64,000 nt of DNA from Osedax fenrisi (taxonomy: Eukaryota > Annelida > Polychaeta > Sabellida > Siboglinidae): assembly GCA_964019155.1 (NCBI GenBank), contig OZ025243.1, forward strand, positions 18,752,226 through 18,816,225. The letters run 5' to 3'. Below are positions 24,311 to 37,201 of the stretch, piece after piece (position 1 is the stretch's first letter; every line of letters starts with the position of its first letter). A program made the translations under genes and the position numbers. A model generated the notes under the pieces. The model made no database searches. It was not told the origin of the DNA and worked only from the letters and a program-made list of their open reading frames with translations.

Positions 24311-24689
24311 ATCGACAGAAGCATTAACCTTGGTTTATATATATTCGTAAAGAATATTTACTTTACTAAACAGCTGTCAGTTCGGATTCTATGATGCATG
24401 GTGACATAATCCTCTCACTTGTGTACAAAGTACTGATATAAAAATACCCACCTAATTTTCTACATATCACAAATTACATATATAAAAATCTGGTAATCTT
24501 AGTTAAGTTGATAATTATAATTATAATTATAGAATTCTAACCTATCCATATCTACGAATGTACTATAATTACGTACAAAATTATTCTCAATATGATTCAA
24601 CCAGTTATAAATCAATTTCTTCAAATATTCAAAATAGTATCATACTAGGAAGTGTATAACTACGCATATGATTTAACCTGTTAACCTGT

Positions 24690-26640
24690 GCCGTCGATTC
24701 ATATCCGACCCCTGGCGAAATCGATGACAGCAGATCTCCAACTCCTCCTACATCTTGAGGCTCGCATCATATTGAAGATAGTTCCATAGAAATTTTCTTT
24801 ATGTTATCCAGTCATATTTGCCGTTATCTCCCTCTGCTTCTATAACCCCCATTCTCCCTAACATCACTTCATATTCCATGCCGCCTGCTCTTATGACATG
24901 GCCAAAGTAGCATAATGATGCCTTGACTATCCTTGATTCAAGCGGCCAATGGACGCCGTCCATTCTGGTTTTATATTATCAATAACCCATACATTTGTCT
25001 TTATGTCGGTCATGTTAATCTTAGCAGACGTCTCCAACACCATAACTCAGAAGCATCGATCATCTTTCTCTCAAGCTTTCTAATTGTCCAAGATTCTGCT
25101 CCGTATAAGACTATAGGGAAAACTAAAGCTTTTACAAGCCTAATATTTATTCTGATGGTAATTCCTCTATATTTCCAGATGTTCGTTTGTCACCCCATTG
25201 CTAGCCTTCTGCGTATTTCCCTCTTACATAATCCATCCTTGGTTATTAGAGATCCCAGGAAAATAAAGTGAGATACTACTTCAATATGTTTGCCATCTAC
25301 TACCATTTATCCTTGATCTTCAGTCATCATTACTTTAGTTTTACCTACATTTAAATAAAGAACTACATTTTAACTAGCCAACTTTACTCTTTCCATAATT
25401 GCTATGAGATCATTTTTAATTTCAGCTATCAGTGTTGTGTCGTCAGCATATCTCAGGTTAGTAATCCTTCTACCTCCAATACTCATTCCCCAATCCCAAT
25501 CTTCTAATGCCTCTCTCATTATGTTTTCTGCATATATGTTAAACAGTTAAGGGGATAAAATTCATCCCCGTATTACTCATTTCCCTATGTTTATAGTATC
25601 AGTTTCACCGAACTCTGTTCTTGTAGTAGCTTCTTGTTTCGTGTAGAGCTTTCTCAGTGGGACTATTATATAAACTGGAACTCCCATTTCTTTGAGTATC
25701 ACCTATAGTCTACCATGATCTACGCAGTCGAAAGCCTTTTTATAGTCGATGAAGCACATATACACATTCCTGTTATGTTATTTGGCTGTTTCCATCACCC
25801 ACCGCAAATTAGCTATATAGTATCTTGTTCCTCTTCCTTTTCTAAAACCTGCTTGTTCAATAGGTAGTTCTGGGATAAGGAAATTTTATAATCTTTTATG
25901 AAGAAATGTTATAATCTTTAATTCGAAGGAATATCTCGCTAGCATGTGAGATCAAGGCAATAGTGCGATAGTTCACACATTCTTTCTTATCTACTTTCTT
26001 ATATATATTGGGAGATAAACAGATTTCTTTCAATATCTTGGCCATTCCTTAGTCCTCCATATGTTATTGAATATAATTAACAGTATTTTTATAGATGCAT
26101 CTCCACCTGCTTTCAGAAGCTCTATAGGTGGAGATGCATCTATATCATCACATCCAGATGATTTCGATTTGATATATGCTTGATAGAGTTATTTACTTAT
26201 GTCTCTAGTATATGAGGTTCATCTTCATATCTTGTTTTGGGGAAAGTATCAGTGATTTTAGGATCTCTCCTGTAAATCTCTTATTTGTATTGTTGCAATC
26301 TAATTTTAACTTCTTTTTCTTCAGTAGCCGTCTTTCCAGAACTTAGATTCATAACTCCGCATCTAGCGGTATATGATACAGTTATATCTTTTATTTCCTT
26401 TTATATATCTCTTGTTCTTCCATTATTATTGTTTTCTTCTATTTTTCTACTTTTCTCTCTTAAATGTATCTCATTATCATACATTGTTTCTTTTTTTTTT
26501 GAAATTATGCATTACATTTTTCTATTTCACCTTTTCCTTTTGCCTTTCTTCTTTCTCCGCTGTTTTTATTGTTTCTTCGGTTAATAACTTTGTAACTTTC
26601 CTCTTCTTTACTTTTGGTATCCATTTCTCAGCCATCTCTA
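24690..26640 (-). mobile_element. Decayed RTE/BovB-like LINE (minus strand)
   Basis: On the minus strand: VPIELLKAGG-like residues near 26120; WPRY*KKSVYLPIY near 26030; FRKGRGTRYYIANLRWVMET near 25830; VYMCFIDYKKAFDCVDH near 25740 (motif A); LRYADDTTLIAEI near 25440 (motif C, intact). RLVKALVFPIVLYGAESWTI and ELWCWRRLL follow near 25110-25010. The order and wording match the RTE (BovB-type) C-terminal half. Frames shift several times. The endonuclease is not identifiable. Confidence 0.75.
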
Positions 26641-27014
26641 TCACAGCATCACGTATATCAATCCATAAATCTTCAGGATTGTTGCCATCTACTTGTAGTA
26701 TACTGAATCTATTATTGCATTATTATCATATGATTTCATTCCGTATATTAATAGAATGCGCAAAGTCAAACATATTAAATGTATCACATTCATAGATTTC
26801 AGTAAATATATCGATAGTCTAAACAAGAAACGCGCTTCCTAATATTCTCGAATGTTTAAAATTATTACTGACTATACCAACATATATAGTTGATGCAATA
26901 TCTATCCTACACAACAACCATATGCAGAAGTAGGTTACTAATCCTACTATCCCTTTGATTGTGAAGCAAACTCTTTCAATTACATGGAGCTAGTTTATCA
27001 CGTTTACTATATTT

Positions 27015-28732
27015 ACTATATTTGCTTTTCGCTTCCTAATCCTCTTGAAATCCAAACATTAATTATGTCCATTAAATCGCCATCCCCTCTAGATCCTATT
27101 CCTCTTACATTACTACGTTCTTCTATTTCATACTTGATAATTCCTATTACTAATATTTTTCGCTCATCGCTTATCTCCTCAGTTGTTCCTCCAAGTATGA
27201 AACAAGCATATATTACTCCAATTATTAAGAAGTCTACTCTTGATTCCTCTATTCTATCTAATTATCGTCCAATTTCTCAACTATCATCCCTTTCTAAAAC
27301 TCTTGAGCGCATTGTAAGTAAACAATTAGTTCATTATATAACTTCTAATTCGATAGCTGATCCTTTACAAAGTGCTTATCTTCCTAATCGTGGAACGGAA
27401 ACAGCGCTTAATTTGATTTTTAATGATATAATACTGTCGCTTGACAACAAAATGCCATGCTACTTAGTATTACTTGATCTATCTAGTGCTTTTGACACTC
27501 TGGATCATACAATGTTATCATGTCGGCTTAAAGAGATAGGTATTCATGGACAGGTGCACAATTGGTTAATGTCTTTTGTAACATCTCGTTTTTCATCAAT
27601 TAAGATTAATAACAATTTTTCAAAATCATTTATGCACACTCATGGTGTTCCTCAAGGATCTGTTCTTGGCCCAATACTTTTCTTGATTTATATAATACCT
27701 GTTTCTTCTATTTTTAAAAAATATCCTTACATTCACTATCATCTATATGCTGATGATTTACAGCTTTATACTTCCTTTCCTCAATCTACTGATCACGCTA
27801 TAATCCAATACAACATTAAAAACTGTATTACTGATATACAAAATTGGTTCACTAGTAATTCATTATCCTTAAATGTCTCATAAACTGATACTATTTTATT
27901 CTCTAAAATACCTTCAATTGTTAAAATAACTGATAGTTTTCTTGCCACGCTGCCTTTATCTAATAAAATCACAACACTCGGTATAACAATTGACTCTATT
28001 ATGAAATATGACAGTCACATTCTTAATGTTATTCGTACTGCTAATTTTTATTTATATAATATACATAAGGCTCGTGCTAAGCTCTCCTTTGATATCACTA
28101 AATCACTTATATATTCATTGGTTTTTAGTAGATTCGACTACTGCAATTCACTTTTTGTTTTTGTCCCTGATAATATTATGATAAAATTCGAAAAAATTCA
28201 AAGGAGAGCTGTTCGTGTTTTATATAAAATTAAAAATAATATAAATACTAATACGGGTAGTAACTATATATCTATATCACATATTATGTTAACCCTTGGT
28301 TGGCTCAGATATCGTGATCTTTGTAAACTAAAATTGTTATGTTTAGCTCATAAAGCTATCTACACGGGTGAACCTAAGTATCTGGCTGAATTATTATCAA
28401 TTGCTACCAGTAACAGACCAAGACGGGATTGCCATGCAATGAAACTTGTTATGCCTCATACAAATTCATGTTTTGGTAACTCTGCTTTTTCTGTTGCGGT
28501 ACCAACTCTATGGAATTTACTTCCGAATATTATTCGTACGACAACTTCTCGATCTCAATTCAAAAGTAGACTCTTTAAACATTATTTAGTGAAATGAATA
28601 TATATATTTTGCGATTATTGTTATCTTCGTTTATATGTTATATTATTATATTATTATTATTATTATTGTTATGACGTCGAACAATGATTTTCATTTATGA
28701 AGTCTTTAAACAAATAAATAAATAAATATTTA
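27015..28732 (+). mobile_element. 5'-truncated CR1/L2-like LINE
   Basis: The homology to the LINE at 13965-18468 begins abruptly near 27015-27025 (LPNPLEIQTLIMSIKSPSPL) and continues to the C-terminus at 28597. A 130-bp 3' UTR with ATGACGTCGA and a tail of AAATAAATAAATAAAT follow. Endonuclease and ORF1 are absent, as expected from incomplete target-primed reverse transcription. Protein similarity to the other copy is clear, but enough residues differ that it belongs to a separate subfamily. Confidence 0.85.
27024..28597 (+). pseudogene. LINE reverse transcriptase, one in-frame stop
   Basis: A single frame holds NYRPISQLSSLSKTLERIV, motif A LLDLSSAFDTLDH near 27473, GVPQGSVLGPILF near 27642 and YADD at 27746-27757 (both aspartates intact). 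A TAA at 27881-27883 follows NSLSLNVS. After it the same frame continues with TTLGITIDSIMKYDSHI, RRAVRVLYKIKNN, a TLGWLRYRDLCKLKLLCLAH block and the end FKSRLFKHYLVK. No frameshift was found. The copy is dead because it lacks the endonuclease. Confidence 0.82.
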
Positions 28733-28739
28733 ATATATA

Positions 28740-29560
28740 ATGAGAATTACTCTTAATGGATATGAGGAGGAATTCAAATTATAATTGATAAAGAAGCACA
28801 TATTATAATAGAGTTATAGTTATTCGTATTGTATCGCTCTGGGAATATTAGCCAAATGCTAACTACTATATAGTAGTATCAATATATATATATCGTATTG
28901 AAATAGAAGCATAGAAAATAAGTATAATGCTTAACACGAACAATACTGAAATAATGGTAATTAACCATCATGAGCCCGTCTCAGTCTGCATATAGCATAA
29001 CTTTGAACTATAATTTATTGATAACTTTAAATATAGTTGTGCATGGATGTCTAATTATTTTTAAATTTGAAAGGGATTGACATAGATAGATTGTCACAAG
29101 CTGAAAAAAAATATAGTTCAAGAATCGATAAACATCTAAAAAATACTACGTTTAAGTTCACAATCGAGACTGTTCTATTATATGATAAGGAAACCTGGAC
29201 CATGAAGCATTGAAAGAAGAACCATCTGATGTTATACAATGTTACTACGAATAGTGTTAAATGAACTATCGAACGGCAATACTATACACTAGTATATAAT
29301 AGTATATAATAGTATACTATATATATATATATATAAATTAATAGGTCAAATATTACAGATGAGTTAGATACTAGATTAATGAGAATCTATCATAGAGATA
29401 GAGATACTATCTCTCTCTAGCTATGTGGAATCGCACATCGTACATCATGGGGACATGCATTCCGTATACATTATATTGTATTATGGAAGATAAAGTATGA
29501 AAAAATAAGCGTGGTTGACAAGAGATATATCAAAAGTTATAAATTTAGTAGATAATTATA
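28740..29560 (+). mobile_element. Decayed LINE C-terminal region (plus strand)
   Basis: GIDIDRLSQAEKKYSSRI, KNTTFKFTIETVLLYDKETW and TMKH near 29070-29210 match the region after RT motif C in RTE/Jockey-like LINEs (IE.VLLYG.ETWT). It is preceded by LNGYEEEFK near 28757. Stops interrupt it. It is older than the truncated LINE just upstream, which may have inserted into it. Confidence 0.5.
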
Positions 29561-29699
29561 TTATATAGTTATTTTAACTCCCCTTAACTTGCATACATTG
29601 AGAATTCTGACTTGTCAGCTGATACACATACAAAATACTATGTTAACGTTCTATGTTAATGTGGTATTCCACTACCAGTATTTCCGGAAATAATGTCCA

Positions 29700-29850
29700 G
29701 AAATGTTTGCTAGAAAGTGATTTTAAAGCAAGTTAACTAAAATTGTAGTGGGATTCCCCCTTACTTTCCGGCACTTTGCATGAAATATAGTAAATTTAAA
29801 GGGGATAACCCACTAAAACTTGCTATAAATCATTTTCTAGTAAGAATAGC
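29700..29850. repeat. Inverted-repeat (fold-back) sequence
   Basis: TTTGCTAGAAAGTGATTTTA..GCAAGTT..GTAGTGGGATTCCCC is followed, after about 45 bp, by its diverged inverse GGGGATAACCCACTA..AACTTGC..AAATCATTTTCTAGTAA. The arms are about 50 bp with mismatches. It is probably a decayed small MITE. Non-coding. Confidence 0.65.
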
Positions 29851-30096
29851 ACTGTTGCTATAAATCTTATCTTATTCATACAAACTGTATTTTAAAGAAA
29901 CATTCCACCGTATCGTTTAAGAGAATTGCTCTATATGGCTTATTAGGATTGTATAAGGATTGTATTATTTTAGTAATTGTATAAGTACCATGAAAACTCT
30001 GTATCGATATATATATATATATATATATCGCATAAGCATATTTGCTCTAGAATAATCATATATGCAACATGCGATAAAAGGTTTTATTGAAGTCCA

Positions 30097-30782
30097 TGGG
30101 GGTGTCCGTATTCGGACATCGGTACCGACAACATGCATGTTATAATACGGATACCCTGTAGGTACCACTAGATAAACTATATATTATTGATGAATCAATC
30201 AGACAAATTACAATTACATTATTTATAATTAATTTTATGAACAATTTATTCTAATTTAATTAGTTAATAATTTATTTATTTTATTATTTTTTTAATTAAT
30301 AATATAATTTAAGTATCTAATAAATAATTGTTGTAGATTTAGCTTTATTGGTGGTATTAATATTATAACGCACGCATTTTATTATGAAAATCAGAATAGT
30401 TCATACGTTGCACGCTGATTGGTTATAGGTTGTCCATATTAAGACATCTAGAGTATCCGTATTAGGGACATATATGACCTCTAGATATATGATTATAACT
30501 TAATGAATATTTGATAAAAAATATAGAAATTATATATATCATTTTAGAATGCTTTATTTTTTAATAATATAGTTTTATATTTTATATCGATACATTTGTA
30601 TATGCTTGAGAAGGTTTTAAGTTAAAATATGTTTTCATAAATTTAAAATCGTGATAACAAAATCAGATTATTGGATACATCAGCAATATTTTGAATAATT
30701 AAAAAATTAAAAATACTTTTTAGACTATATATATAATTATGAATATGTTATTCATTAAACATTTTTTTAAAGGATTTATGAG
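30097..30782 (-). mobile_element. MITE family B, copy 3 (inverted, partial)
   Basis: Between 30541 and 30782 the minus strand follows the interior of the copies at 11153 and 50174 (TTTAGAATGCTTTA, AAGGTTTTAAGTTAAAAT and TTTTCATAAATTTAAA blocks). Diverged central hairpins with GTGTCCGTATTCGG-type words occur at 30107-30155 and 30428-30470. The outer end is truncated near 30782. It is more decayed than the other copies. Confidence 0.6.
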
Positions 30783-31534
30783 ATTTATTAGAAGAAAATA
30801 CTACACAAATTTGTGTTGAATCTTCTAAAAAGAAATGAGATGGGTTGTCAGACATGATGCTTTGCGAGTGTCCTTCGGACTGTATTAAGCAATTAAGCAA
30901 TTAAGGAATACTTGAAACAATATTATACATATATGATGGGCAACGACAACAGAAAATAGTCATATTATTTTGAAGCCCTTTAGAAGAAAATATTATATAT
31001 CATAATATTATTATAATTCAACAGAAAACAAATTTATAAAAATTCTTATAATAAATATTATTATTATTATTATATATGAAGATAAAACATGGAATTCAGA
31101 TAGTATATATAACAATATCTAACGATTTTTACAATTCTAGTATTAATACACAATTTATTATATCATTAATTGTATGTAATAATTCACTTAATTTCATAGC
31201 AAATTTAATAACTGCTCTACGTAGTAGGTTAATAAGGCTAATCAAGATATTCAAAGTGTAATTTAAGGAATAACAGTTTGTAGAGATAATATTGATGAAG
31301 TATAATTATAATGGAATGAAGAATCACATTTTTTATCATATTCAAATCAAGTAATTTCTTTACCAAGGTTAAATAAAAGACAGCTACATTGTGAAAATAC
31401 ACTTGCTTCATCAGCTGAAGAGTATTTAAAAAAGTAATATATATTCCATTCGTGGATCATTTGATAATTATCATTAACATTAATGGAGATAATAACAACA
31501 TTAATGGAGATGAAAGAAATATTCAATAAATACA

Positions 31535-31572
<38 letters not shown>

Positions 31573-31813
31573 AAGCATTCTTAATTCCAAAAGTAATGAA
31601 TAAAATAAGGATTCATGGAAAGAAAATATATTAAAGTTTTATGAATTAGTCAAATATGATTTACCAAAGATATACAAATAAAAACCGTATATAAATATCT
31701 AATATATAATATACGTATCTAAATATCTACCTAATACGATAACAAGTACTCTCAATAACATATCAAGGTACATTTAAATTAGTAGGTATTTGTAAATGTA
31801 TTTACATTAAATC

Positions 31814-31883
<70 letters not shown>

Positions 31884-32396
31884 TATATAATTTATAATTT
31901 TTATATATTATAGGTGTATTTTTCTTAATATCTATGAAATTCTTTTATTGATGGCTACTACCCCAGTTACCTCGTGTGAATGTGAACGATCATTTAGCCG
32001 ATTATGAACAATACATATATATTTAATTTCGACTATGAGTGAAGATCGACTAAATGGACTTTCTTTATTATATAACATAAATACATAGATATCGATTGTG
32101 ATTATATTATTTCCAAATTCGCATTATGTAATCCAAGAATAATGCAATTGATTAATATATTGGATTAATAATTTGTATTCAGTAAAATATAAAATATTAT
32201 TATATTTAATTTAATATAGTATTTAATTTATATATATATATATTTACCTATACATATTATAATATATTCAATTGAATATTATCATAGTAAATATCCTATA
32301 GTAAATATCCTAACAGAGTAAATATGTCTTATTTTAAAAATACACTTTTTATTAAATTCAGTACCCCCTTGAACATTTTTTGTATCCGCCCCTGAT
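30783..32396 (+). pseudogene. Decayed hAT transposase (hATC-bearing)
   Basis: Pieces appear in order on the plus strand: RWVVRHDALRVSF near 30838-30880; VISLPRLNKRQLHCENTLAS then SAEEYLKK near 31345-31435; and the dimerisation block ATTPVTSCECERSFSRL (31951-32005) followed by STMSEDRLNGLSLLYNIN (32031-32082). This order is that of hAT transposases with a C-terminal hATC domain. Stops, frameshifts and a (TA)n array at about 31826-31877 interrupt it. GTATCCGCCCCTGA near 32380-32394 looks like a hAT end. No function is possible. Confidence 0.72.
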
Positions 32397-33035
32397 TTAT
32401 TATGTAATGTTATTGTAATTTTAAGGTATTTAATACAATTTTACTTTATGTGATGTAAAAGTAATTAAATAAATATATAATTTAATACATGGATATATTA
32501 TTGAATTACAATATCATTCATTTGAAAAACGTATATTTAATATTTTTGAAAACAGCGTTAAAAATAAAATACATAGTTTATTACTTTTCCCCTCACTTTT
32601 TCATTTGCAGAAATTCTTGGAATTCTTTGGTAAAACTTGTGTAATAAGTCGGTCAAAGTTCATATACATTATAATATAAATATCCGTATAGTTTTATAAA
32701 TTAGAATATTTTATTTGTACATCTAATATTACATTAGCTCTATATTTATCACATGATATAATACCAGGAATACAAATATTTTAATATATGAAAGGTAAAT
32801 AAATTTATAATTCATCAATAGTATAGCGTTATCAATGTTAATAACCAAAATACTTTTTAAAGTGTTCACAATTATTTTTAAATATATTTAAAAATTCAAA
32901 ATTAATATACATTTATATATTTATCAAAAACACATAATAAATATAATATTGTTATCATATATTTTATTTTAATTAATATATACTAAATTATTATTTTATA
33001 TATCGTTTAAATACTTAGGTATTTTAAATATAAAA
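32397..33035. other. AT-rich intergenic DNA
   Basis: Nothing recognisable on either strand; low-complexity AT-rich sequence. Confidence 0.6.
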
Positions 33036-33039
33036 GGTT

Positions 33040-33300
33040 AACTTTTAAAACAATTAATATAATTATTATAATAATTTATTAATAATTTAATAATTATTAT
33101 CATAATAATTATGATTATCATTATCATAAGTATTATGATAATCATATTAATACTAATTATTATTATCATTATAATTATAATAATTATATTATTATGTATT
33201 AGTAATACATTGTATTACACTATAATTTATAGTCACCTACTAAGTTGGTAGGCTACTAAGTTACTAAGGTAGCCTACTTAGTAGGTGACTAAGTATCTTA
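33040..33300. repeat. Two adjacent palindromes
   Basis: At about 33050-33200 TAATAATTATTATCATAATAAT-type sequence is largely self-complementary around a centre near 33125. At 33230-33291 TAGTCACCTACTAAGT and its inverse flank a GGTAGGCTACTAAG...AAGGTAGCC core, with a 4-bp length difference between arms. Both can form hairpins. Confidence 0.75.
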
Positions 33301-33374
33301 GTAAGTTACTAAATTACAAAGATAGATTTAGTTAGAGTAACTCTAAGGATTATGGTCAAAAGCTTCGCGATTGC

Positions 33375-34050
33375 TACGCAATTTGAACGCCCGCAAACTT
33401 GTTTATTCGAATTAGTGATTTTACAATAGCGTATGATTGTCCCATCGATATAAATTAAGTGGATAAGCAATTGAATGTAGTGTATGGCACTATACGATAC
33501 GGGCGTTGCAGTCGAAACTCACTATCTGGCCCACTACTTTTTATTTAAAATTAATATTTATTTATACATATATATTGATAATTACTACCAATTGTAATAT
33601 ACTATCTAATTTTAAGAATTTAAAAACATATTTATTTATACTATAACTTTCTTATTATTTCATTATACATTATTGTTAACTTAATTGTTTAAACGATGTC
33701 TAAATAAAATGTCTTCTTCTACTAAAAATAAAATTATATATGCATTGTATCAACATTTCTCGTAATTTTGTGTATTTTAATTGAAGATATCATACTATGT
33801 TATTGATATTTATAATCTGATCCATTGATATAGATAGAAGTCACTTTAATCTATTTCGACGAAAAGCCTACTGTTTTAAGATTTGACATATATAATATGA
33901 CTAATATCCAATCAAAATCACTGATTCCATTTTGTTAATTTATCGATAAAAGTGTCATTCTCGTATCTATCTTTTACATGCATTGCGTGCGTCAATTGCT
34001 TATCCACTTTCTTTATATCGATGGATTGTCCATTATAATTAGCGTATGTC
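33375..34050. mobile_element. Inverted-repeat element (family D)
   Basis: AGCGTATGATTGTCCCATCG..AAGTGGATAAGCAATTGA (33428-33476) is repeated in inverse at 33987-34046. The intervening 500 bp is AT-rich and non-coding. A piece of the same family, with GCAAAATTGTTTTT...TTCGAATTAGTGATTTTATAA, recurs at 34637-34680 and matches 33396-33424. It is probably a non-autonomous DNA element; its ends and target site are undetermined. Confidence 0.5.
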
Positions 34051-34090
34051 TATTTATAGACTATCATACATGCAACCGTTTATCATTAAC

Positions 34091-34124
<34 letters not shown>

Positions 34125-34822
34125 ATGTTTTATAGGCTCCCTCGGGATGTAATGCAGCTAAAAAAACCTAGAAATACCAAAACTAAATCCAACCAAACCA
34201 AACCATACATGTGAAAATAACTAAAAACTAAAAATAGTAATGTTTGTATAAACAAAAATACGCTATTATAAATTCACTAAATTGAGAAACTCTAGGTTAG
34301 AGGTACCCTAACTTAGACTGTATGTTACTAATATTCACTATAAATGACTAAATAAATATATTTTATAATCTAACTTATATTATTATTATAATAATTATAA
34401 GAATATAGTATTTATTATATATATATTTAAGTTAATATACGATATATAAATTATAGTGTATATTTATATATTTGAATACTAGATTTTATAATGGTGTATT
34501 TTTCAATAGAGTTTCTATAGAGGTATGTCTATTTTTCAATAAATTTGCATTCTATGTAAATTTTATATAATTATGAAATACTTCATCTATAAAAGGTGTT
34601 TTCCTTTCATTTTTTTAATATGCCACAATTTAAATGTCTGCAAAATTGTTTTTTTTTTCGAATTAGTGATTTTATAATCGTGTATCTATATATAGATGGC
34701 GTAACTTAACTTATATATATATATCACAATAATGAAAATATCATATTCAAATGGAGTTATAATTTCGTAAAATGTTGTTTAAGTTTAAATATCATATTAT
34801 ATGATATTAGTATTATACTAAG

Positions 34823-35354
34823 CAGGGTTCCATTATTTTCGGTAAAAACCTGTTTTTACCGGGCAAAACCGGTAATAACCGGTAAAAACCTATCTACCAT
34901 GTTAATTTACGGTAAAAACCGGTAATAACTGGTAATTACCGGTAAAAACCTAGTACTTATAACATATAATACCTTTAAAAAAAAATTTATATTGAAATTT
35001 AAAGTAATATTGATTCATTTATATATAAATGTTATGGCTAATTAATCTAGCAGATTTATTTGAAAATTTGTCAAAATTTTTCTGCTTTATTATGCCATTT
35101 ATAGTACATTTATTATTTTAAATCCAACTGGATTTTGAGGTCTGCCACCCTTATATTGTAAAATTAACAAGTTGATGTAATTGGATATATTTTATAAATG
35201 AAATAAAATCATACTGTGTTATATATTCATAAAATTACACAATGCAAATATTACTAAATAGTTATACAGTTTTGTAAAAAATATTTGTAAAAACTATATT
35301 TAATTTCATATATTCATTTCAATACTGAATAGAATATTTATTTTTTATATAAAA

Positions 35355-35436
<82 letters not shown>

Positions 35437-36100
35437 CAATATATATAGATATGTCCCTGTCACACCGAAAAAGTTGGCGGATTTTTCACCGATATCGTAC
35501 GGATTTTTCTCTCTCTCTGTGCTACACCCCTACCGATATATCACCAATATATCATCGATATCGTGACAATATCACTATTCATCATTTCGAGATATCTCTA
35601 AATATTTAACTATTTCTCGACGATTTCGTTACTGCGCATATCGGTGATAAATCGCTCGCTTTATTTGGTGTGAATGGGCTTTCCTTTTACTAATGTAAAA
35701 ATAAATATATTATTATATTCAATATTTTATATATATATATATTGACTTATTTACTCATTTATTTCAATATCATATTATTTATTTTAAAAATGTTTTTTTA
35801 CATAGAGTCAAAATTAATAAAGTTTTTTTTTAATATAAAAAATCTTATAATATTGATTTTAATGTAGTATTATTTAACTTTATAATTGTATATTATCTAT
35901 TAAATATGAAATCTATAAATAATATATAATTGTAAATTATATAGACACTAGTAGGTTTAATATAATATAGATAATATTATATTTAATTATATAGACAACA
36001 CTAGGTTTTTACCATGGTAAAAACCTGTTTTTACCGGACAGGTTATTACCGGTTATTACCGCGGTTATTACCATAGGCGGTAATAACCTATGGAACACTG
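34823..36100 (+). mobile_element. Non-autonomous hAT element, perfect 8-bp TSD
   Basis: The element starts CAGGGTTCCAT and ends with the inverse, ATGGAACACTG. It is flanked on both sides by the identical 8-mer ATACTAAG (34815-34822 and 36101-36108). Next to each end lie clustered GGTAAAAACC/GGTAATAACCGG words (34840-34955 and 36005-36090). The interior (1278 bp in all) is non-coding and includes (TA)n at 35358-35432. The size, target length and CAGGGTTCCA-type end fit hAT. No transposase remains. Confidence 0.88.
35358..35432. repeat. (TA)n microsatellite, 75 bp
   Basis: Uninterrupted TA run within the hAT element at 34823-36100. Confidence 0.95.
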
Positions 36101-37100
36101 ATACTAAGTATAGATAATATTTAATATATACAATTATGAGGCACACTTATTCTCATAATATAAAATAACATGTATATTACATATTTATACTGCAACTTAT
36201 TCGAATGCCGTGGTTTTGTGCGTAGCTTATTTTTTAAATATCGAAGCTTTTAAATATAATAAAATATAATTCCACATGCGTGAGTTAATCGAAACATTAA
36301 TATTTAAAAATCATATGTCAATAATTATGATCACTATATAAGATTCAACTCCAAAGGTAGATTACTAGACTTATATGATTACCGTTAAATTCACAATACA
36401 AATTTATGGTTATGAAATAAAATATTATTTATAATAATACATTTTCCTCGCGCATATGTATAATATATACGTTATTTTAAATTTAAATTTTATATCTGGA
36501 TAATTAGGTTATGAGTATAGAAATAAATATAATTATATATGTTATAGTTATTAACTATTATCCATATATAAATGTTTATTATTAAAATTAAAATATACAT
36601 ATTAATTGTAATGGTATTTTATAAATCTGTCAATTCGACAAATATAAATGTCAACTATTAATTATACATGTTATTGTTTATTACTTTATTTATTACCCTA
36701 TATTATTAGTGCTGAATTTAATAATATCTATAAAGTTAACATATTGTTCGAGACTTTGAAATGATTAAACTTTATTCGTGGAATCTATAAATCCTTGTGT
36801 ATCTTATTACCATACTCATGGAACACTCCCTACATCCATCAGTACTACACCATCAACTCCAAACTTCTAAAATTATTGAAAACTTATTTATTTAATCTGA
36901 AACATTAACTGCAAATATATATGGATTGCTTTATAATCACAGTTCGCGGTCCGAAAACTGTATGATTTATCATTAATAATTTCAATAACGTATACTAAAT
37001 ATTTAAAGTGTGCTCCCTATTATATATTTTCTTCCAAAATGACCTCCGACTATCGCTGAATCGTGCACACACGCACACACACACTAACCATTACAGTAAC
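36101..37100. other. AT-rich spacer with a LINE 3' scrap
   Basis: Mostly AT-rich sequence without features. Near 36825-36900 the plus strand reads PYSWNTLPTSISTTPSTPNF, resembling the WNSLP..IR....L..FK block at the C-terminus of CR1-group LINEs. This suggests a short 3' fragment of a LINE upstream of the PH-domain gene. Confidence 0.45.
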
Positions 37101-37201
37101 CATTGACTGCCAGTGCTATAAGACAACGCAGTAACAGTTCCAGACCCTCTCTCTCTCGCCGCCCCTCTCTCTGTGTCCGAAGCACCTCTACGGTCAACGA
37201 T
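37100..37201 (+). promoter_or_regulatory. Presumed 5' UTR/promoter of the PH-domain gene
   Basis: The 100 bp before the ATG at 37202 are GC-richer than the surroundings and strongly pyrimidine-rich (CCCTCTCTCTCTCGCCGCCC). The upstream reading frame is stopped by TAA at 37097-37099, and there is no other in-frame ATG before 37202, which supports that start. No TATA box is placed with confidence in such AT-rich DNA. Confidence 0.4.

Noticed and set aside
26285..26795. Two overlapping plus-strand open frames of 99 and 140 codons
   Set aside because: The hydrophobic Phe/Leu/Ser/Tyr-rich peptides come from a T-rich stretch at the 5' side of the minus-strand RTE remnant. No motif is seen.
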